From Chloroflexota bacterium (GTDB taxonomy: Bacteria; Chloroflexota; Anaerolineae; Anaerolineales; UBA4823): a DNA stretch of 64,000 bases. The notes under the pieces are model-generated. The model ran no database searches, was not told where the DNA came from, and was given only the letters and a program-made list of their open reading frames with translations. This document shows, piece by piece, positions 1 through 8,116 of this stretch (position 1 is its first letter; each line of letters starts with the position of its first letter). The stretch covers positions 62,001 to 126,000 of the forward strand of contig JAJUJL010000006.1 in NCBI GenBank assembly GCA_029265355.1, in the 5' to 3' direction. The position numbers were made by a program, and so were the translations under genes.

Positions 1-112
1 GTTTCGCCGGAAGTGTTTTTACAAAAATGTGAACGAGCACCGGCGAAACCCTGGAGTAAACCGCCGACGCGATGGCGGATTTACTCTAAACACTTTCGGC
101 GGTTTACTTAAC
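1..112. repeat. 112-bp structured dispersed repeat, copy 1
   Basis: This segment recurs at 48124-48235 with only two substitutions (positions 71 and 84 here). It holds several inverted repeats. GTTTCGCCGG (1-10) pairs with CCGGCGAAAC (40-49). GTAAACCGCCGA (56-67) pairs with TCGGCGGTTTAC (96-107). The ends are also imperfect inverted copies of each other: GCCGGAAGTGTTT at 6-18 pairs with 88-100 with one mismatch. It contains no credible coding sequence. It lies just past the 3' end of the HEAT-repeat gene. Because the window starts at base 1 of the element, it may extend upstream. A non-autonomous MITE- or REP-like element is the likeliest reading. Confidence 0.9.
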
Positions 113-129
113 GACATTGAGGTCTTTAT

Positions 130-795
130 TTAAGGGGACGATCTCGCCAGCGCATGGCGGGCTAGCTCAGCAACGGTGGTCAGTCTAAGTTCCTGGTTTT
201 GGTAGAACAGGAATGTATCCCCATCGTCCAGCATGCGGGTGAGCTGATCTCTGGCAAGGCCAGGTGCTACCCTACCGATGCTCCAGGCAGCCAGCCCCCG
301 TATTTGTGGAATGTGCTCGTGCAGGCAAGGCAATATATAGGGTATAGATCCCTGAACTTGCTCGCCGATCACTTGAGCTACCCGACCGATAGCCCACAGG
401 TAACCGGCGCGAAAGTGGACTGCGTCCTGTTCTTCCATGTCCAGCAAGGCAACCAGTATGGGAATGTAGTCCTGGAACACGGTGTGGCAATGCAGGAGGG
501 TCTCACCGATCAGCTCGGGAGCACGCCACCCGATGGAACCTGATTCATCCGACAATAACCAGATCAACCTGCGGAGATGATTGCGCACAAGCTGGGCATC
601 CTTGTTTGCGACCTGAGCTGCAGCGAGTCCATACGCTTCAACGGCGCGCCAGCTCACAAGAACATCCGAGTCGTAAGTCAATGCCAATAAATGGCTCAGA
701 ATGCGAGATTGTTGGCAGGCCTCAGCCTGGATTGCCTCGATTTCCCAGGCCTTCAACCATCCCCGCAAGGCGGCTTTGCGAGGATGCTCTGCCAT
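130..795 (-). CDS. HEAT-repeat protein, DVU0298-like
   Basis: This is a roughly 221-aa all-helical protein with HEAT-like repeats. The stretch around DESGSIGWRAPE and the later repeats ending in WAIGRVA and WSIGRVA recall the DVU0298-type family found beside radical SAM genes in sulfate reducers. The function is not known. The ATG at 795 overlaps the stop of the radical SAM gene in a TGATG arrangement, so the two are co-transcribed and translationally coupled. A GTG at 798 is an alternative start. HEAT proteins usually act as protein-binding scaffolds, so a partnership with the radical SAM enzyme is a fair inference. Family assignment is by recollection of motif, not by search. Confidence 0.72.
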   Translation of the reverse strand: MAEHPRKAALRGWLKAWEIEAIQAEACQQSRILSHLLALTYDSDVLVSWRAVEAYGLAAAQVANKDAQLVRNHLRRLIWLLSDESGSIGWRAPELIGETLLHCHTVFQDYIPILVALLDMEEQDAVHFRAGYLWAIGRVAQVIGEQVQGSIPYILPCLHEHIPQIRGLAAWSIGRVAPGLARDQLTRMLDDGDTFLFYQNQELRLTTVAELARHALARSSP

Positions 796-1889
796 CACAC
801 ACCATAAAGATAGTAACAGCTTCGGCAGCCTTCTGGAGCATCAGGAAGGGTCACGGGTTGGTCGTGGTTACCATTGAGCATGGAGGCGACAATACCATGG
901 TTGGCAGCGCGCAGGCGATCAATATATTTATTACGAAAGGCAAGATAATCTGGCTGTTGCCAGATGACCTCCAGCTTTTGCTCGCGAACGTTGCCGTATC
1001 GCTGGCAGGGCACGAACACCTTCTCGCCGTTGAAGACCCGGTTTTCCGCATAAGAAAGCGTGATGCAAGGAGACACATATCCCTGCCAGTTGATATACAG
1101 GCTACGCAGCGGGTCATGTTCGCAGATGACTTGTTCGATAGGGCGGAGGTTATAGGTGCGCAGACGAATGCCAAGAAGCTGTGCTTTGCGAGAGGCTTCA
1201 GCCAGGACCGCTTCGATTTCGGGGATGGGTTGCCCGTGGTGAGTGAATAATCGGCGCTCATTATCGCTAGATTTGAGTATTACATCCAGGTTCTTGGCGA
1301 TGACGTTCTCCACCCCAAGGCTGTGCGCCAGCTCAAGGTATGTGGGAAGCTGGTGATAGTTGGCAGAGTCAGGTCCCGCCATCAACACAAACACCATCAT
1401 CATGCGCGGATTCATTTTGCGCATGCGCAATTTGATAGCCCTAAGAGCGCGGATATTGGCGATGACACGATCAAAGTTCGAACCCTGGCGGATCTGGTTA
1501 TAGAGCTCGGCGGAAGCGGCGTCTATCGAGAATGAGATCCAGTCCAGTCCTGCGGCCACCAAACGTTCAGATAAGTCTGGGGTGAGGCGAAGTCCATTGG
1601 TGCTGAAGCCCACCGTGCAGCCGGCTTGCCTGGCAGCCTGTACCATTTCCAACAAGATGGGACTGAGCAGCGGTTCTCCTCCACCAGTCAGATCCACAGA
1701 CTTGGCCTGGGTGAGATAGGGCCGCAGGGCATCAAAGGTTGCCAGATCCATGGCGTTTCCTTCGCTGCGCAGCTCTGTCCAGGGGCACATCACACACGAC
1801 AGGTTGCACTGGAGGGTGGGTTCGATTTGAAGCAGTTTAAAGGGTCGTGCGTCCTTACTCGACAACCATGATTTGATCTGATTGAACAT
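795..1889 (-). CDS. Radical SAM protein with SPASM-like C-terminus
   Basis: This 364-aa enzyme has the radical SAM motif CNLSCVMC (CxxxCxxC) near residue 28, which binds the [4Fe-4S] cluster that cleaves S-adenosylmethionine. GGGEPLL follows as the usual glycine-rich SAM-contact strand. The C-terminal third carries further cysteines (around YVSPCITL, VPCQRYGN and GCRSCYYLYG), which fits an auxiliary-cluster SPASM or twitch domain. Enzymes of this build modify peptides or proteins or mature cofactors, but the substrate cannot be read from the sequence. It is the first gene of a two-gene unit with the HEAT protein. It is divergent from the membrane protein that starts at 1956. Confidence 0.85.
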   Translation of the reverse strand: MFNQIKSWLSSKDARPFKLLQIEPTLQCNLSCVMCPWTELRSEGNAMDLATFDALRPYLTQAKSVDLTGGGEPLLSPILLEMVQAARQAGCTVGFSTNGLRLTPDLSERLVAAGLDWISFSIDAASAELYNQIRQGSNFDRVIANIRALRAIKLRMRKMNPRMMMVFVLMAGPDSANYHQLPTYLELAHSLGVENVIAKNLDVILKSSDNERRLFTHHGQPIPEIEAVLAEASRKAQLLGIRLRTYNLRPIEQVICEHDPLRSLYINWQGYVSPCITLSYAENRVFNGEKVFVPCQRYGNVREQKLEVIWQQPDYLAFRNKYIDRLRAANHGIVASMLNGNHDQPVTLPDAPEGCRSCYYLYGV

Positions 1890-1955
1890 AATGATTTTCT
1901 GCGGCGCTATTGAGTTTCCTATAAATCATGTAAACTTATCGGTGAGGAGAACAAT

Positions 1956-2378
1956 ATGGCGAATAAAAAACGATACACGACTGGTTCAAGATCATCTTCC
2001 GCGCAAAAACCGAAACAAGAAGCTCGCTTCCTACGCCTGCTTTTGGCGCTGACCCTTGTGCCCTTGGTGATTGGAGGCCTGCTGATATTGGGCTGGGCGC
2101 TGGACATATTGCTCTGGGAAAATGCCACCCAGGTATATGTCGGGATATTATTTATTTTGGCCAGCTTTGCGGCTTCCAATGGCTTGCAAAAGCACTGGTA
2201 CGCCGCTTCAGGATGGGCTCTACTGGCAATATCTGACATGCTTCTGCTGGCCGTGGTCAATATATTTTCCCAAATCGCTGCGATTGTTCTCGGCGCAATG
2301 GGGTTGCTACTGCTCAGCATGGAATTCTACCGGCGTTGGAGAGAGCGATCTGGAGACCAGCATAAGCCTGTGAAATGA
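1956..2378 (+). CDS. Small integral membrane protein, unknown function
   Basis: This 140-aa protein has a basic, Ser/Lys/Arg-rich cytoplasmic N-terminus (about 24 residues). About four hydrophobic helices follow (roughly residues 26-48, 55-75, 83-100 and 103-120), then a charged tail. A ribosome-binding site (GGTGAGGAG) sits about 8 bases before the ATG. I do not recognise the family. It faces away from the radical SAM gene and is followed by a strong stem-loop at 2475, so it is probably a single-gene transcript. Confidence 0.7.
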   Translation: MANKKRYTTGSRSSSAQKPKQEARFLRLLLALTLVPLVIGGLLILGWALDILLWENATQVYVGILFILASFAASNGLQKHWYAASGWALLAISDMLLLAVVNIFSQIAAIVLGAMGLLLLSMEFYRRWRERSGDQHKPVK

Positions 2379-2795
2379 GCCCTCCGGTTGATTTGGATGC
2401 CCCATCGGTCACTTAAATTATTATAAGGCGATTTTTGCTTGCGCGCCTACAACGCTGGCGGGGGTAAGGCATTTCTTATCTGATCTAAGGCAAACCTTAG
2501 ATCAGATAAGACAACAGCCAATTTTTTTGACTTGTGAATAATTGTACAATAACTTTGTACTGTAGTTCTATATTTGTAATGACTCATTAAAGTTTGGTTT
2601 GTCACTCAAGTTCATCCAACTTTTGCGAGGAATAGGAGGTGAAAGGAGGAAGAATGAGTCTGGCGTGAGGAGCTGCCGGAGTGAGGCATTTTCCTGATAT
2701 TGCGCCTATATGGATGATCTATCGTATCTCGCTCGATCCATCGCTCACATTTGATTGAAAAGAACACCGGTCAAAAATCTGTAAGGAGACTCACA
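2379..2795. other. 417-bp non-coding interval before the sulfur cluster
   Basis: There is no convincing gene here. The interval contains the perfect 16-bp stem-loop at 2475-2510, a T-rich and A/T-rich stretch at 2520-2580, and the palindrome GTACAA-n5-TTGTAC (2544-2560), which could be an operator or part of a promoter. Purine-rich Shine-Dalgarno-like sequence lies at 2630-2652 before a five-codon open frame (2654-2668). The features suggest termination of the upstream gene followed by a regulated promoter for the sulfur cluster. Confidence 0.5.
2475..2510. terminator. Perfect 16-bp inverted repeat with 4-nt loop
   Basis: CTTATCTGATCTAAGG (2475-2490) and its exact reverse complement (2495-2510) are separated by CAAA. 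A run of seven T lies 11 bases beyond the stem (2522-2528). A terminator for the membrane-protein gene is the simplest reading. The perfect symmetry would also suit a regulator-binding site. Confidence 0.6.
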
Positions 2796-2894
2796 ATGAA
2801 ACTCACTGAAGATTGGCTGTCTGTAATTCTCGCCTTTGGACTGATGCTGCTGGCGGTCATTGGCTTGATCTCCCCGGCTCTGGTTACCTTCTAA
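2796..2894 (+). CDS. 32-aa single-span membrane peptide before the YeiH-type exporter
   Basis: An ATG at 2796 follows a good ribosome site (AAGGAGA) and opens a 32-codon frame that ends TAA at 2892-2894. The peptide begins MKLTEDWLSVIL and is nearly all one hydrophobic helix (residues about 8-29). It ends 31 bp before the YeiH-family gene. Its size, position and single helix resemble small accessory subunits of membrane transporters such as KdpF-type peptides. The link to the exporter is inferred from position only. Confidence 0.65.
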   Translation: MKLTEDWLSVILAFGLMLLAVIGLISPALVTF

Positions 2895-2925
2895 GCCGCG
2901 ACAACAGGAAACGGAGTAATGTAAC

Positions 2926-4023
2926 ATGTCCACTTCAACAGTAAACAAAGCCCCTGAAAAGTCCAACAATTTGGTTGGTTTCCTGGTCGGTCTGGCGTTG
3001 GTCGTGGCGCTGGCGTTCGTTGCCCGATGGGCGAAGTACCAGGTGTACGGCGCAACGCTGCCATTTAACATCCCAGGGAAAGTGCTTGAGTATCCGATTT
3101 GGGCTGCATTGATCGGTTTGGTGGCAAACTACCTGCTCAAGCTGTTCAAGGTGTATGACTTTGTCAAGCCAGGATTCCGCACCGAGTTGTTCCTGAAGAT
3201 CGGCCTGATCATGTTAGGTGCTGGGATCAGCTTCAAGGTAATCGTCACGGCTGCTGCCGGAGCCATTGTGCAAGGCGTGATCATGGTATCTGCCGTGTAT
3301 TTCTTCTCCTGGTGGTTAGCAGGAAAATTCGGCCTCCCGGATACGCTGCGCGCCGTGATGTCCACCGCCATTTCGATCTGCGGCGTCTCTGCGGCGATTG
3401 CTTCGGCTGGCGCAGTGCTTGCCAAGAAGGAAGAGATCACCTATGTCACTGCCCTGGTGATTGTCACGGCGTTGCCTTTGATGGTGATCGCTCCCTTGAT
3501 TGCCCAGGCCATTAACCTGCCCGAGCCAGTTGCGGGTGCATGGTTTGGCGGCAACGTGGATACGACCGCGGCAGTTGTGGGCGCCGGCACAATCTACGGT
3601 GAGACTGCCCAGAAAATTGCCAGCATTGTCAAGCAAACCCAGAATGCCCTGATCGGTGTGGTGGCGTTCGTGTTAGCGCTGTACTTCTCCACAGTGGTGG
3701 AAGGCAAGAAGGAACGCCCCAGCGCGATGATGATCTGGCATCGCTTCCCGAAATTCGTTCTGGGCTTCATCGTCGCCTCGCTCCTTTACACTTTCGGGGT
3801 AATTGTCAGTGGTTCGGATGGCGCCAAAGCTATCGCAGGTATGAAGGACTGGTTCTTTGCCCTGGCCTTCGTGTGCATGGGTCTGGAGCTCTCCGTGTCC
3901 GAATTCAAGAAGATGGGCTGGTCGCCAGTGATTGTGTACCTGATTGTCACCGTCTTCAACACGCTGCTGGCGCTGCTCGTTTCGTGGATTATCTTCGGCT
4001 ATTTGATGCCAATTAATCTGTAA
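2926..4023 (+). CDS. YeiH/UPF0324-family putative sulfate/sulfite exporter
   Basis: This 365-aa polytopic membrane protein has about 10 hydrophobic helices. The conserved glycine-rich core segments (around GLIMLGAGISFKVI, FGLPDTLRAVMSTAISICGVSAAIA and GAWFGGNVDTTAAVVGAG) are typical of the Cons_hypoth698 / YeiH family. Members are annotated as putative sulfate exporters, and a few have been linked to sulfonate or sulfite movement. Its place just before dsrA argues for movement of a sulfur oxyanion: either uptake of the electron acceptor or relief of sulfite stress. The direction and the exact ion are not shown by sequence. Confidence 0.85.
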   Translation: MSTSTVNKAPEKSNNLVGFLVGLALVVALAFVARWAKYQVYGATLPFNIPGKVLEYPIWAALIGLVANYLLKLFKVYDFVKPGFRTELFLKIGLIMLGAGISFKVIVTAAAGAIVQGVIMVSAVYFFSWWLAGKFGLPDTLRAVMSTAISICGVSAAIASAGAVLAKKEEITYVTALVIVTALPLMVIAPLIAQAINLPEPVAGAWFGGNVDTTAAVVGAGTIYGETAQKIASIVKQTQNALIGVVAFVLALYFSTVVEGKKERPSAMMIWHRFPKFVLGFIVASLLYTFGVIVSGSDGAKAIAGMKDWFFALAFVCMGLELSVSEFKKMGWSPVIVYLIVTVFNTLLALLVSWIIFGYLMPINL

Positions 4024-4049
4024 CAGCCGCTTTCTGTGATGGGTGGTCA

Positions 4050-4103
4050 GGGAGGCTGAAGCAGCTCTGTGCAGACGACACTCCGCGCTTCGCCTCCCTT
4101 TTT
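4050..4103 (+). terminator. Possible terminator or attenuator between the exporter gene and dsrA
   Basis: GGGAGGC (4050-4056) can pair with GCCTCCC (4092-4098), which is followed directly by TTTTT. The 35-base loop could itself fold. If real, it would lower read-through from the exporter gene into dsrA. Confidence 0.4.
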
Positions 4104-4151
4104 CACGGGCACGCTGCTGCAAACGACAATGAATACAGAAGGAGGTAATGA

Positions 4152-5336
4152 ATGACTGAAAGCGAGACCCCCTTGCTGGACGAACTGGAAAAAGGTCCCT
4201 GGCCCAGCTTTGTCACCGAGATGAAGCGCGCTGCCAAGAAGAAAGAGTCGGCGCACGACTTGCTGCGCCAATTGGAGCGCTCCTATAACGATCGTATTGG
4301 ACACTGGAAGCATGGGGGCATCGTGGGCGTAAGAGGCTACGGTGGCGGTGTGATCGGTCGCTATTCGGATTTACCGGAAGAATTTCCAGGAGTGGCCGAG
4401 TTCCATACACTGCGCGTCAACATGCCATCTGGTTGGTTTTACACCACCGAGAAGCTGCGCCAGCTATGCGACGTTTGGGATAAGCACGGCAGTGGGTTGA
4501 CCAATCTGCATGGCGCGACCGGCGACATCATCCTCTTAGGAGCGCCGACCGAAGCGCTACAACCCTGTTTCGACGATCTGGCAGAGATTGGTTTCGACCT
4601 GGGCGGCTCAGGCAGCGATATGCGCACGCCAAGCTGCTGCGTTGGTCCAGCGCGCTGCGAATACGCTTGCATCGACACCCTGGAGGTGCTTTACCAGATA
4701 ACGATGGAATTCCAGGATGAGCTTCACCGCCCGATGTTCCCCTACAAGTCGAAAATCAAAATTTCTGGCTGCCCCAATGATTGTGTGGCTGCCATTCCGC
4801 GCTCGGATATCGCAGTGGTTGGCACCTGGCGGGACAACATCCAGGTCGATCCGGCTGCGGTGGCAGCTTATGCCAATGATGGCATCGATATCCAGGAAGA
4901 AGTCGTTGATCTTTGTCCTACCCAATGTATGCACTGGGATGCTTCTACAAAGACTTTGACGATAGAGGATCGGGAATGCAATCGCTGTATGCACTGCATT
5001 AACTTGATGCCGAAAGCGCTCGCGGTGGGAAAGGAGCGTGGGGCGACCATCCTGGTAGGAGGCAAGGCTCCTATCGTTCACGGTGCGCTGCTTTCCTGGG
5101 TGGTGGTGCCATTCATGAAAATGGAACCGCCGTATGACGAGTTCAAGGACCTGGTGCGGCGTATCTGGGAATGGTGGGATGAAAACGGCAAGATGCGTGA
5201 ACGCCTGGGCGAGCTGATCAACCGCATGGGCATGCGCGCTTTCCTCAAGGCGATGAATTTGCCGCCTTCACCCGCGATGATACGCGCCCCACGCGCTAAT
5301 CCTTACTATTTCTGGGATCCTGAGGAGGTGAAATAA
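4152..5336 (+). CDS. dsrA: Dissimilatory sulfite reductase, alpha subunit
   Basis: DsrA, together with DsrB, reduces sulfite at a coupled siroheme-[4Fe-4S] centre in the cytoplasm and passes the sulfur to DsrC. The cluster motif is present: C163-x5-C169 with C207-x3-C211. An inserted ferredoxin domain follows, with C255 and the C276-x2-C279-x2-C282 group. At 394 aa it is somewhat shorter than the roughly 430-440 aa of deltaproteobacterial DsrA. The start follows GGAGGTA. Its stop overlaps the dsrB start by one base, preceded by GAGGAGGTG, so the two subunits are translated together. DsrD, DsrC and DsrMK follow. Confidence 0.97.
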   Translation: MTESETPLLDELEKGPWPSFVTEMKRAAKKKESAHDLLRQLERSYNDRIGHWKHGGIVGVRGYGGGVIGRYSDLPEEFPGVAEFHTLRVNMPSGWFYTTEKLRQLCDVWDKHGSGLTNLHGATGDIILLGAPTEALQPCFDDLAEIGFDLGGSGSDMRTPSCCVGPARCEYACIDTLEVLYQITMEFQDELHRPMFPYKSKIKISGCPNDCVAAIPRSDIAVVGTWRDNIQVDPAAVAAYANDGIDIQEEVVDLCPTQCMHWDASTKTLTIEDRECNRCMHCINLMPKALAVGKERGATILVGGKAPIVHGALLSWVVVPFMKMEPPYDEFKDLVRRIWEWWDENGKMRERLGELINRMGMRAFLKAMNLPPSPAMIRAPRANPYYFWDPEEVK

Positions 5337-6397
5337 TGGCGACCCGAACAGACTTCGGCCCTCCGTATTACAAAGATATGCTACCTCCCATAATTGAAAA
5401 AAATTATGGGAAGTGGAAGTACCACGAGCGGGTTAAGCCAGGCGTATTGCGGCACGTAGCCGAATCTGGTGAAGAGATCTACACCGTGCGGGTTGGCTCT
5501 GGACGTTTGGTCAGCACTGAGTGGATCCGCGAAGTGTGTGAGATTGCTGATCGCTTCTGTGAAGGACATCTGCGGTTTACCAGCCGCCATAACCTGGAAT
5601 TCCTGGTCTCGGATGCAGAGAAGGTCGAGCCATTACTGGCGTACTTGAACGAACACAATTACCCGGTTGGCGGCACGGGGCATGCCATCAGCAACCCGGT
5701 GCACACCCAGGGTTGGATCCACTGTCATACACCGGCTACGGATGCTTCTGGCATTGTCAAGGCGGTGATGGATGACCTGTATGAGTATTTTGTTGACTGG
5801 AAGCTCCCCGCCTATTGCCGCATTTCTTTGGCGTGTTGCTTGAACATGTGCGGGGCAGTGCATTGCTCTGATGTGGCGATCTTGGGTATCCATCGCAAGC
5901 CGCCGCACATTGATCATGATATCGTACGCGCCAAATGTGAGATCCCCAATGTCATTGCAGCTTGCCCCACTGGCGCAATTCGCCCCGATCCAAAGAATAA
6001 AACGCTGACTGTCAACGAAGAGAAGTGCATGTACTGCGGCAACTGCTATACCATGTGCCCAGGCATGCCCCTGGCAGATCCGGTCGGTGATGGGGTTTCC
6101 ATCTGGGTAGGCGGAAAGATTTCCAGCGCACGCTCTGCTCCAAAGTTCTCACGGCTGGCGATCCCCTTCTTGCCCAATAATCCCCCTCGTTGGCCAGAGG
6201 TCACCAGCGCGGTGCGCAATATCGTCGAAACCTGGGCCAGAAATGCCCGCAAACACGAACGCATGGGCGAGTGGATCGAGCGTGTCGGCTGGGAACGCTT
6301 CTTTGAGCTGACTGGCATTCCGTTCAGTGTGCAGTTGATCGATGATTTCACCCTTGCGCCTGAGACCTATCGCTCTACGCCAACATTCAAGTGGTAG
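5336..6397 (+). CDS. dsrB: Dissimilatory sulfite reductase, beta subunit
   Basis: This is a 353-aa subunit. The catalytic siroheme-[4Fe-4S] ligands C130, C167, C168 and C172 keep the spacing of characterised DsrB proteins (x36, adjacent pair, x3). A ferredoxin domain carries C210P and the C231-x2-C234-x2-C237-x3-C241 set. The siroheme-contacting basic residues in the N-terminal half ([12 protein letters not shown]) are present. DsrB bears the functional active site of the alpha2-beta2 enzyme, so this protein should be active. It lies directly after dsrA with a TAATG overlap. Confidence 0.97.
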   Translation: MATRTDFGPPYYKDMLPPIIEKNYGKWKYHERVKPGVLRHVAESGEEIYTVRVGSGRLVSTEWIREVCEIADRFCEGHLRFTSRHNLEFLVSDAEKVEPLLAYLNEHNYPVGGTGHAISNPVHTQGWIHCHTPATDASGIVKAVMDDLYEYFVDWKLPAYCRISLACCLNMCGAVHCSDVAILGIHRKPPHIDHDIVRAKCEIPNVIAACPTGAIRPDPKNKTLTVNEEKCMYCGNCYTMCPGMPLADPVGDGVSIWVGGKISSARSAPKFSRLAIPFLPNNPPRWPEVTSAVRNIVETWARNARKHERMGEWIERVGWERFFELTGIPFSVQLIDDFTLAPETYRSTPTFKW

Positions 6398-6466
6398 CGG
6401 TGCAAGCCCTGTCAGAGCAGCAGATGCCGAGAGGTGTTGGAACCGCCAGGTGAGAAAGAGGTTTCT

Positions 6467-6679
6467 ATGGCAGACGAAGTAACTGAAGAGATCAAGACGC
6501 AAATCATCGATTTCTTCAAGCAAAAGAACAAGATGTTAACCAGCCGGGATGTTGCCAGCGGCTTGAACCTGGAAAACCGGGTGGTCAAGAAGGCGCTCAC
6601 AGAACTGGTGAATGCAGGCTTACTTGAGTTCACCTCATTTGGAGGGGCAACCTTCATCAAGCTACCTGAAGGTAGCTAG
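6467..6679 (+). CDS. dsrD: DsrD winged-helix protein
   Basis: This is a 70-aa protein starting at MADEVTEE. It has the compact winged-helix fold of DsrD, with the central segment ENRVVKKALTELVNAGLLEF as recognition helix and wing. DsrD is typical of organisms that use Dsr in the reductive direction and has been reported to stimulate DsrAB activity. It is encoded 69 bp behind dsrB, as in sulfate reducers. The ATG at 6467 was chosen over an upstream in-frame ATG (6434) because it matches the family N-terminus and has a nearby purine-rich ribosome site. Confidence 0.93.
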   Translation: MADEVTEEIKTQIIDFFKQKNKMLTSRDVASGLNLENRVVKKALTELVNAGLLEFTSFGGATFIKLPEGS

Positions 6680-6689
6680 AGAACGTGTG

Positions 6690-6722
6690 GCCAGGCGGGC
6701 GCATTCCCCCTGCTCGCCTGGC
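6690..6722 (+). terminator. GC-rich stem-loop between dsrD and dsrC
   Basis: GCCAGGCGGGC (6690-6700) pairs with GCTCGCCTGGC (6712-6722) with one G-T pair. No T-run follows, so it is more likely an RNA processing or stabilising stem than a full terminator. DsrC is usually made in excess over DsrAB, and a stem here could help set that ratio. Confidence 0.5.
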
Positions 6723-6760
6723 AGTCATCGTTGAACTAGAACGAAACAAGGAGGTATCGA

Positions 6761-7078
6761 ATGCCGGTTGTTGAGTTGAAAGGCATAAAAGTCGAAGTTG
6801 ATGAAGATGGCTTCATCCAGGAACCTGATTCCTGGTCGGAAGAGCTGGCTGCTGCCATTGCGTTGACCGAAGAAGTCGAGACGCTCACAGAGGATCACTG
6901 GAAAGTTATCCACTACCTGAGGGATTACTATCAGCAATTTGGCATCGCTCCCATGATCCGGAAACTGTGCAAAGACACAGGGTTCCAGCTCAAATACATC
7001 TATGAGCTTTTCCCCAGCGGACCCGCGAAGGGCGCGTGCAAGATTGCCGGATTGCCCAAGCCGACCGGATGTGTTTGA
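6761..7078 (+). CDS. dsrC: DsrC sulfur carrier protein
   Basis: This is a 105-aa TusE/DsrC protein with the flexible C-terminal arm ending GACKIAGLPKPTGCV. Both redox cysteines are present: C93 and the penultimate C104, at the same spacing as canonical DsrC. It can therefore form the trisulfide intermediate with DsrAB and be reduced by DsrMK, and it is not merely a TusE-like thiouridylation protein. The ribosome site is AAGGAGG. It lies 81 bp behind dsrD, beyond a GC-rich stem. Confidence 0.97.
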   Translation: MPVVELKGIKVEVDEDGFIQEPDSWSEELAAAIALTEEVETLTEDHWKVIHYLRDYYQQFGIAPMIRKLCKDTGFQLKYIYELFPSGPAKGACKIAGLPKPTGCV

Positions 7079-7360
7079 TCTGCCTGAATTGATCGCTGAA
7101 TTGCTTGCGTAGACGACGCAGGTGGAACGCCAGACAGAGAGGTCGTAGCCTCACCGGTCTACCGGTTACCGCATAGGTTGGCGACCAGCGCTGTAGAAAA
7201 AATGCCACCATCAATCAGGAGCGGGGGTCCAAGGAGCAGGTGCTGACATCCTATGTTCAGCAATGCGTTCACCGATTATGGATCGCCCGCTCCTTCGATT
7301 GTATCGGGGTCGAATATCAGTACCTGGCGCTCACGCGACCTGCTTTGCTGATGAGGTGAT
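7079..7360. other. 282-bp gap between dsrC and dsrM
   Basis: I see no gene, terminator or recognisable RNA here. Frames that cross this interval run into dsrM in another phase and have no homology that I recognise. The gap is longer than its neighbours in the cluster, so a secondary promoter for the dsrMKJ part is possible but not shown. Confidence 0.4.
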
Positions 7361-8113
7361 ATGGATACGGCAACGCCTTTGGGAACTTTGTTCTCGCTAT
7401 TCATCATCGGGCTTTCGTACTTTTGTGGCCTGGCTTTTATCATCGGCTTGCTCTGGCGATTGTTTGGCTATCTTCGCACACCGATGCCCTGGCCAGAAGC
7501 TATCACGCCAGCACCTACAACGGAGGGCGGGGCGTTGGCTCGTGTTTTGGGGGATGTTCTCATTTTTCCCAACTTGTTCAAAGCAGATAAAGCGCTCTGG
7601 GTGGGGGCATGGGTCTTTCACGTAGCGCTTGCGGCGATCTTATTTCGCCATTTACGTTATTTTACTTACCCTGTGCCTGGTCTCGTCCTGTATATGGAGA
7701 CGGTGGCTCTCTTCTTCGGTTATGTATTTGGGGCGGCTGCTCTGTATCTCTTCTGGCGGCGCCTGGCGCTGCCACGGACTTTGTACATTTCCAATGTGCC
7801 GGATTATTTTGCCCTGTTGCTGCTGGGTTTGATCGCCGGTTCAGGTATCCTGGTCAGCTATTGGGCGCACGTGTACATTGTGGATGTCAAGGCATTTATT
7901 TTGGGCTTATTGACGCTTCATCCGGTTGCTCCGCCGCTGCACCCCTTGTTTTTGACTCATTACTCTCTCGTACTGCTTCTGCTCTTGTACTTCCCGTTCA
8001 GTAAATTGCTGCATGCGGGAGGTATCTTCTTCAGCCCGTCGCGCAACCAACCCTACCAGGTGCAGATGCGCGGTAAAAGATATGTCAATCCCTGGGATAG
8101 CCCGGCAGGATGA
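7361..8113 (+). CDS. dsrM: DsrM, b-type cytochrome membrane subunit
   Basis: This 250-aa protein has about five transmembrane helices and resembles the gamma subunit of respiratory nitrate reductase. Histidines near helix ends (in WVFHVALAAILFRHL, ILVSYWAHVYIVD, FLTHYSLVL and KLLHAGGIF) are candidate heme b ligands. It should oxidise menaquinol and pass electrons to DsrK. It is shorter than the roughly 330 aa of many DsrM proteins. The ATG follows GAGGTGAT. It ends 3 bp before dsrK, so the two are coupled. Confidence 0.9.
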   Translation: MDTATPLGTLFSLFIIGLSYFCGLAFIIGLLWRLFGYLRTPMPWPEAITPAPTTEGGALARVLGDVLIFPNLFKADKALWVGAWVFHVALAAILFRHLRYFTYPVPGLVLYMETVALFFGYVFGAAALYLFWRRLALPRTLYISNVPDYFALLLLGLIAGSGILVSYWAHVYIVDVKAFILGLLTLHPVAPPLHPLFLTHYSLVLLLLLYFPFSKLLHAGGIFFSPSRNQPYQVQMRGKRYVNPWDSPAG

Positions 8114-8116
8114 AAA

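Noticed and set aside
606-1250. 214-codon open frame on the plus strand
   Set aside because: Lies antisense to the radical SAM gene, shows no family pattern, and is explained by codon bias of the real gene.
2654-2668. Five-codon frame after a strong Shine-Dalgarno sequence
   Set aside because: Too short to judge. Could be a leader or chance; no supporting structure was found beyond the purine-rich site.
7079-7360. Frameshifted N-terminal extension of dsrM
   Set aside because: DsrM is short for its family, so I looked for missing helices upstream, but no frame encodes a hydrophobic segment joined to dsrM.
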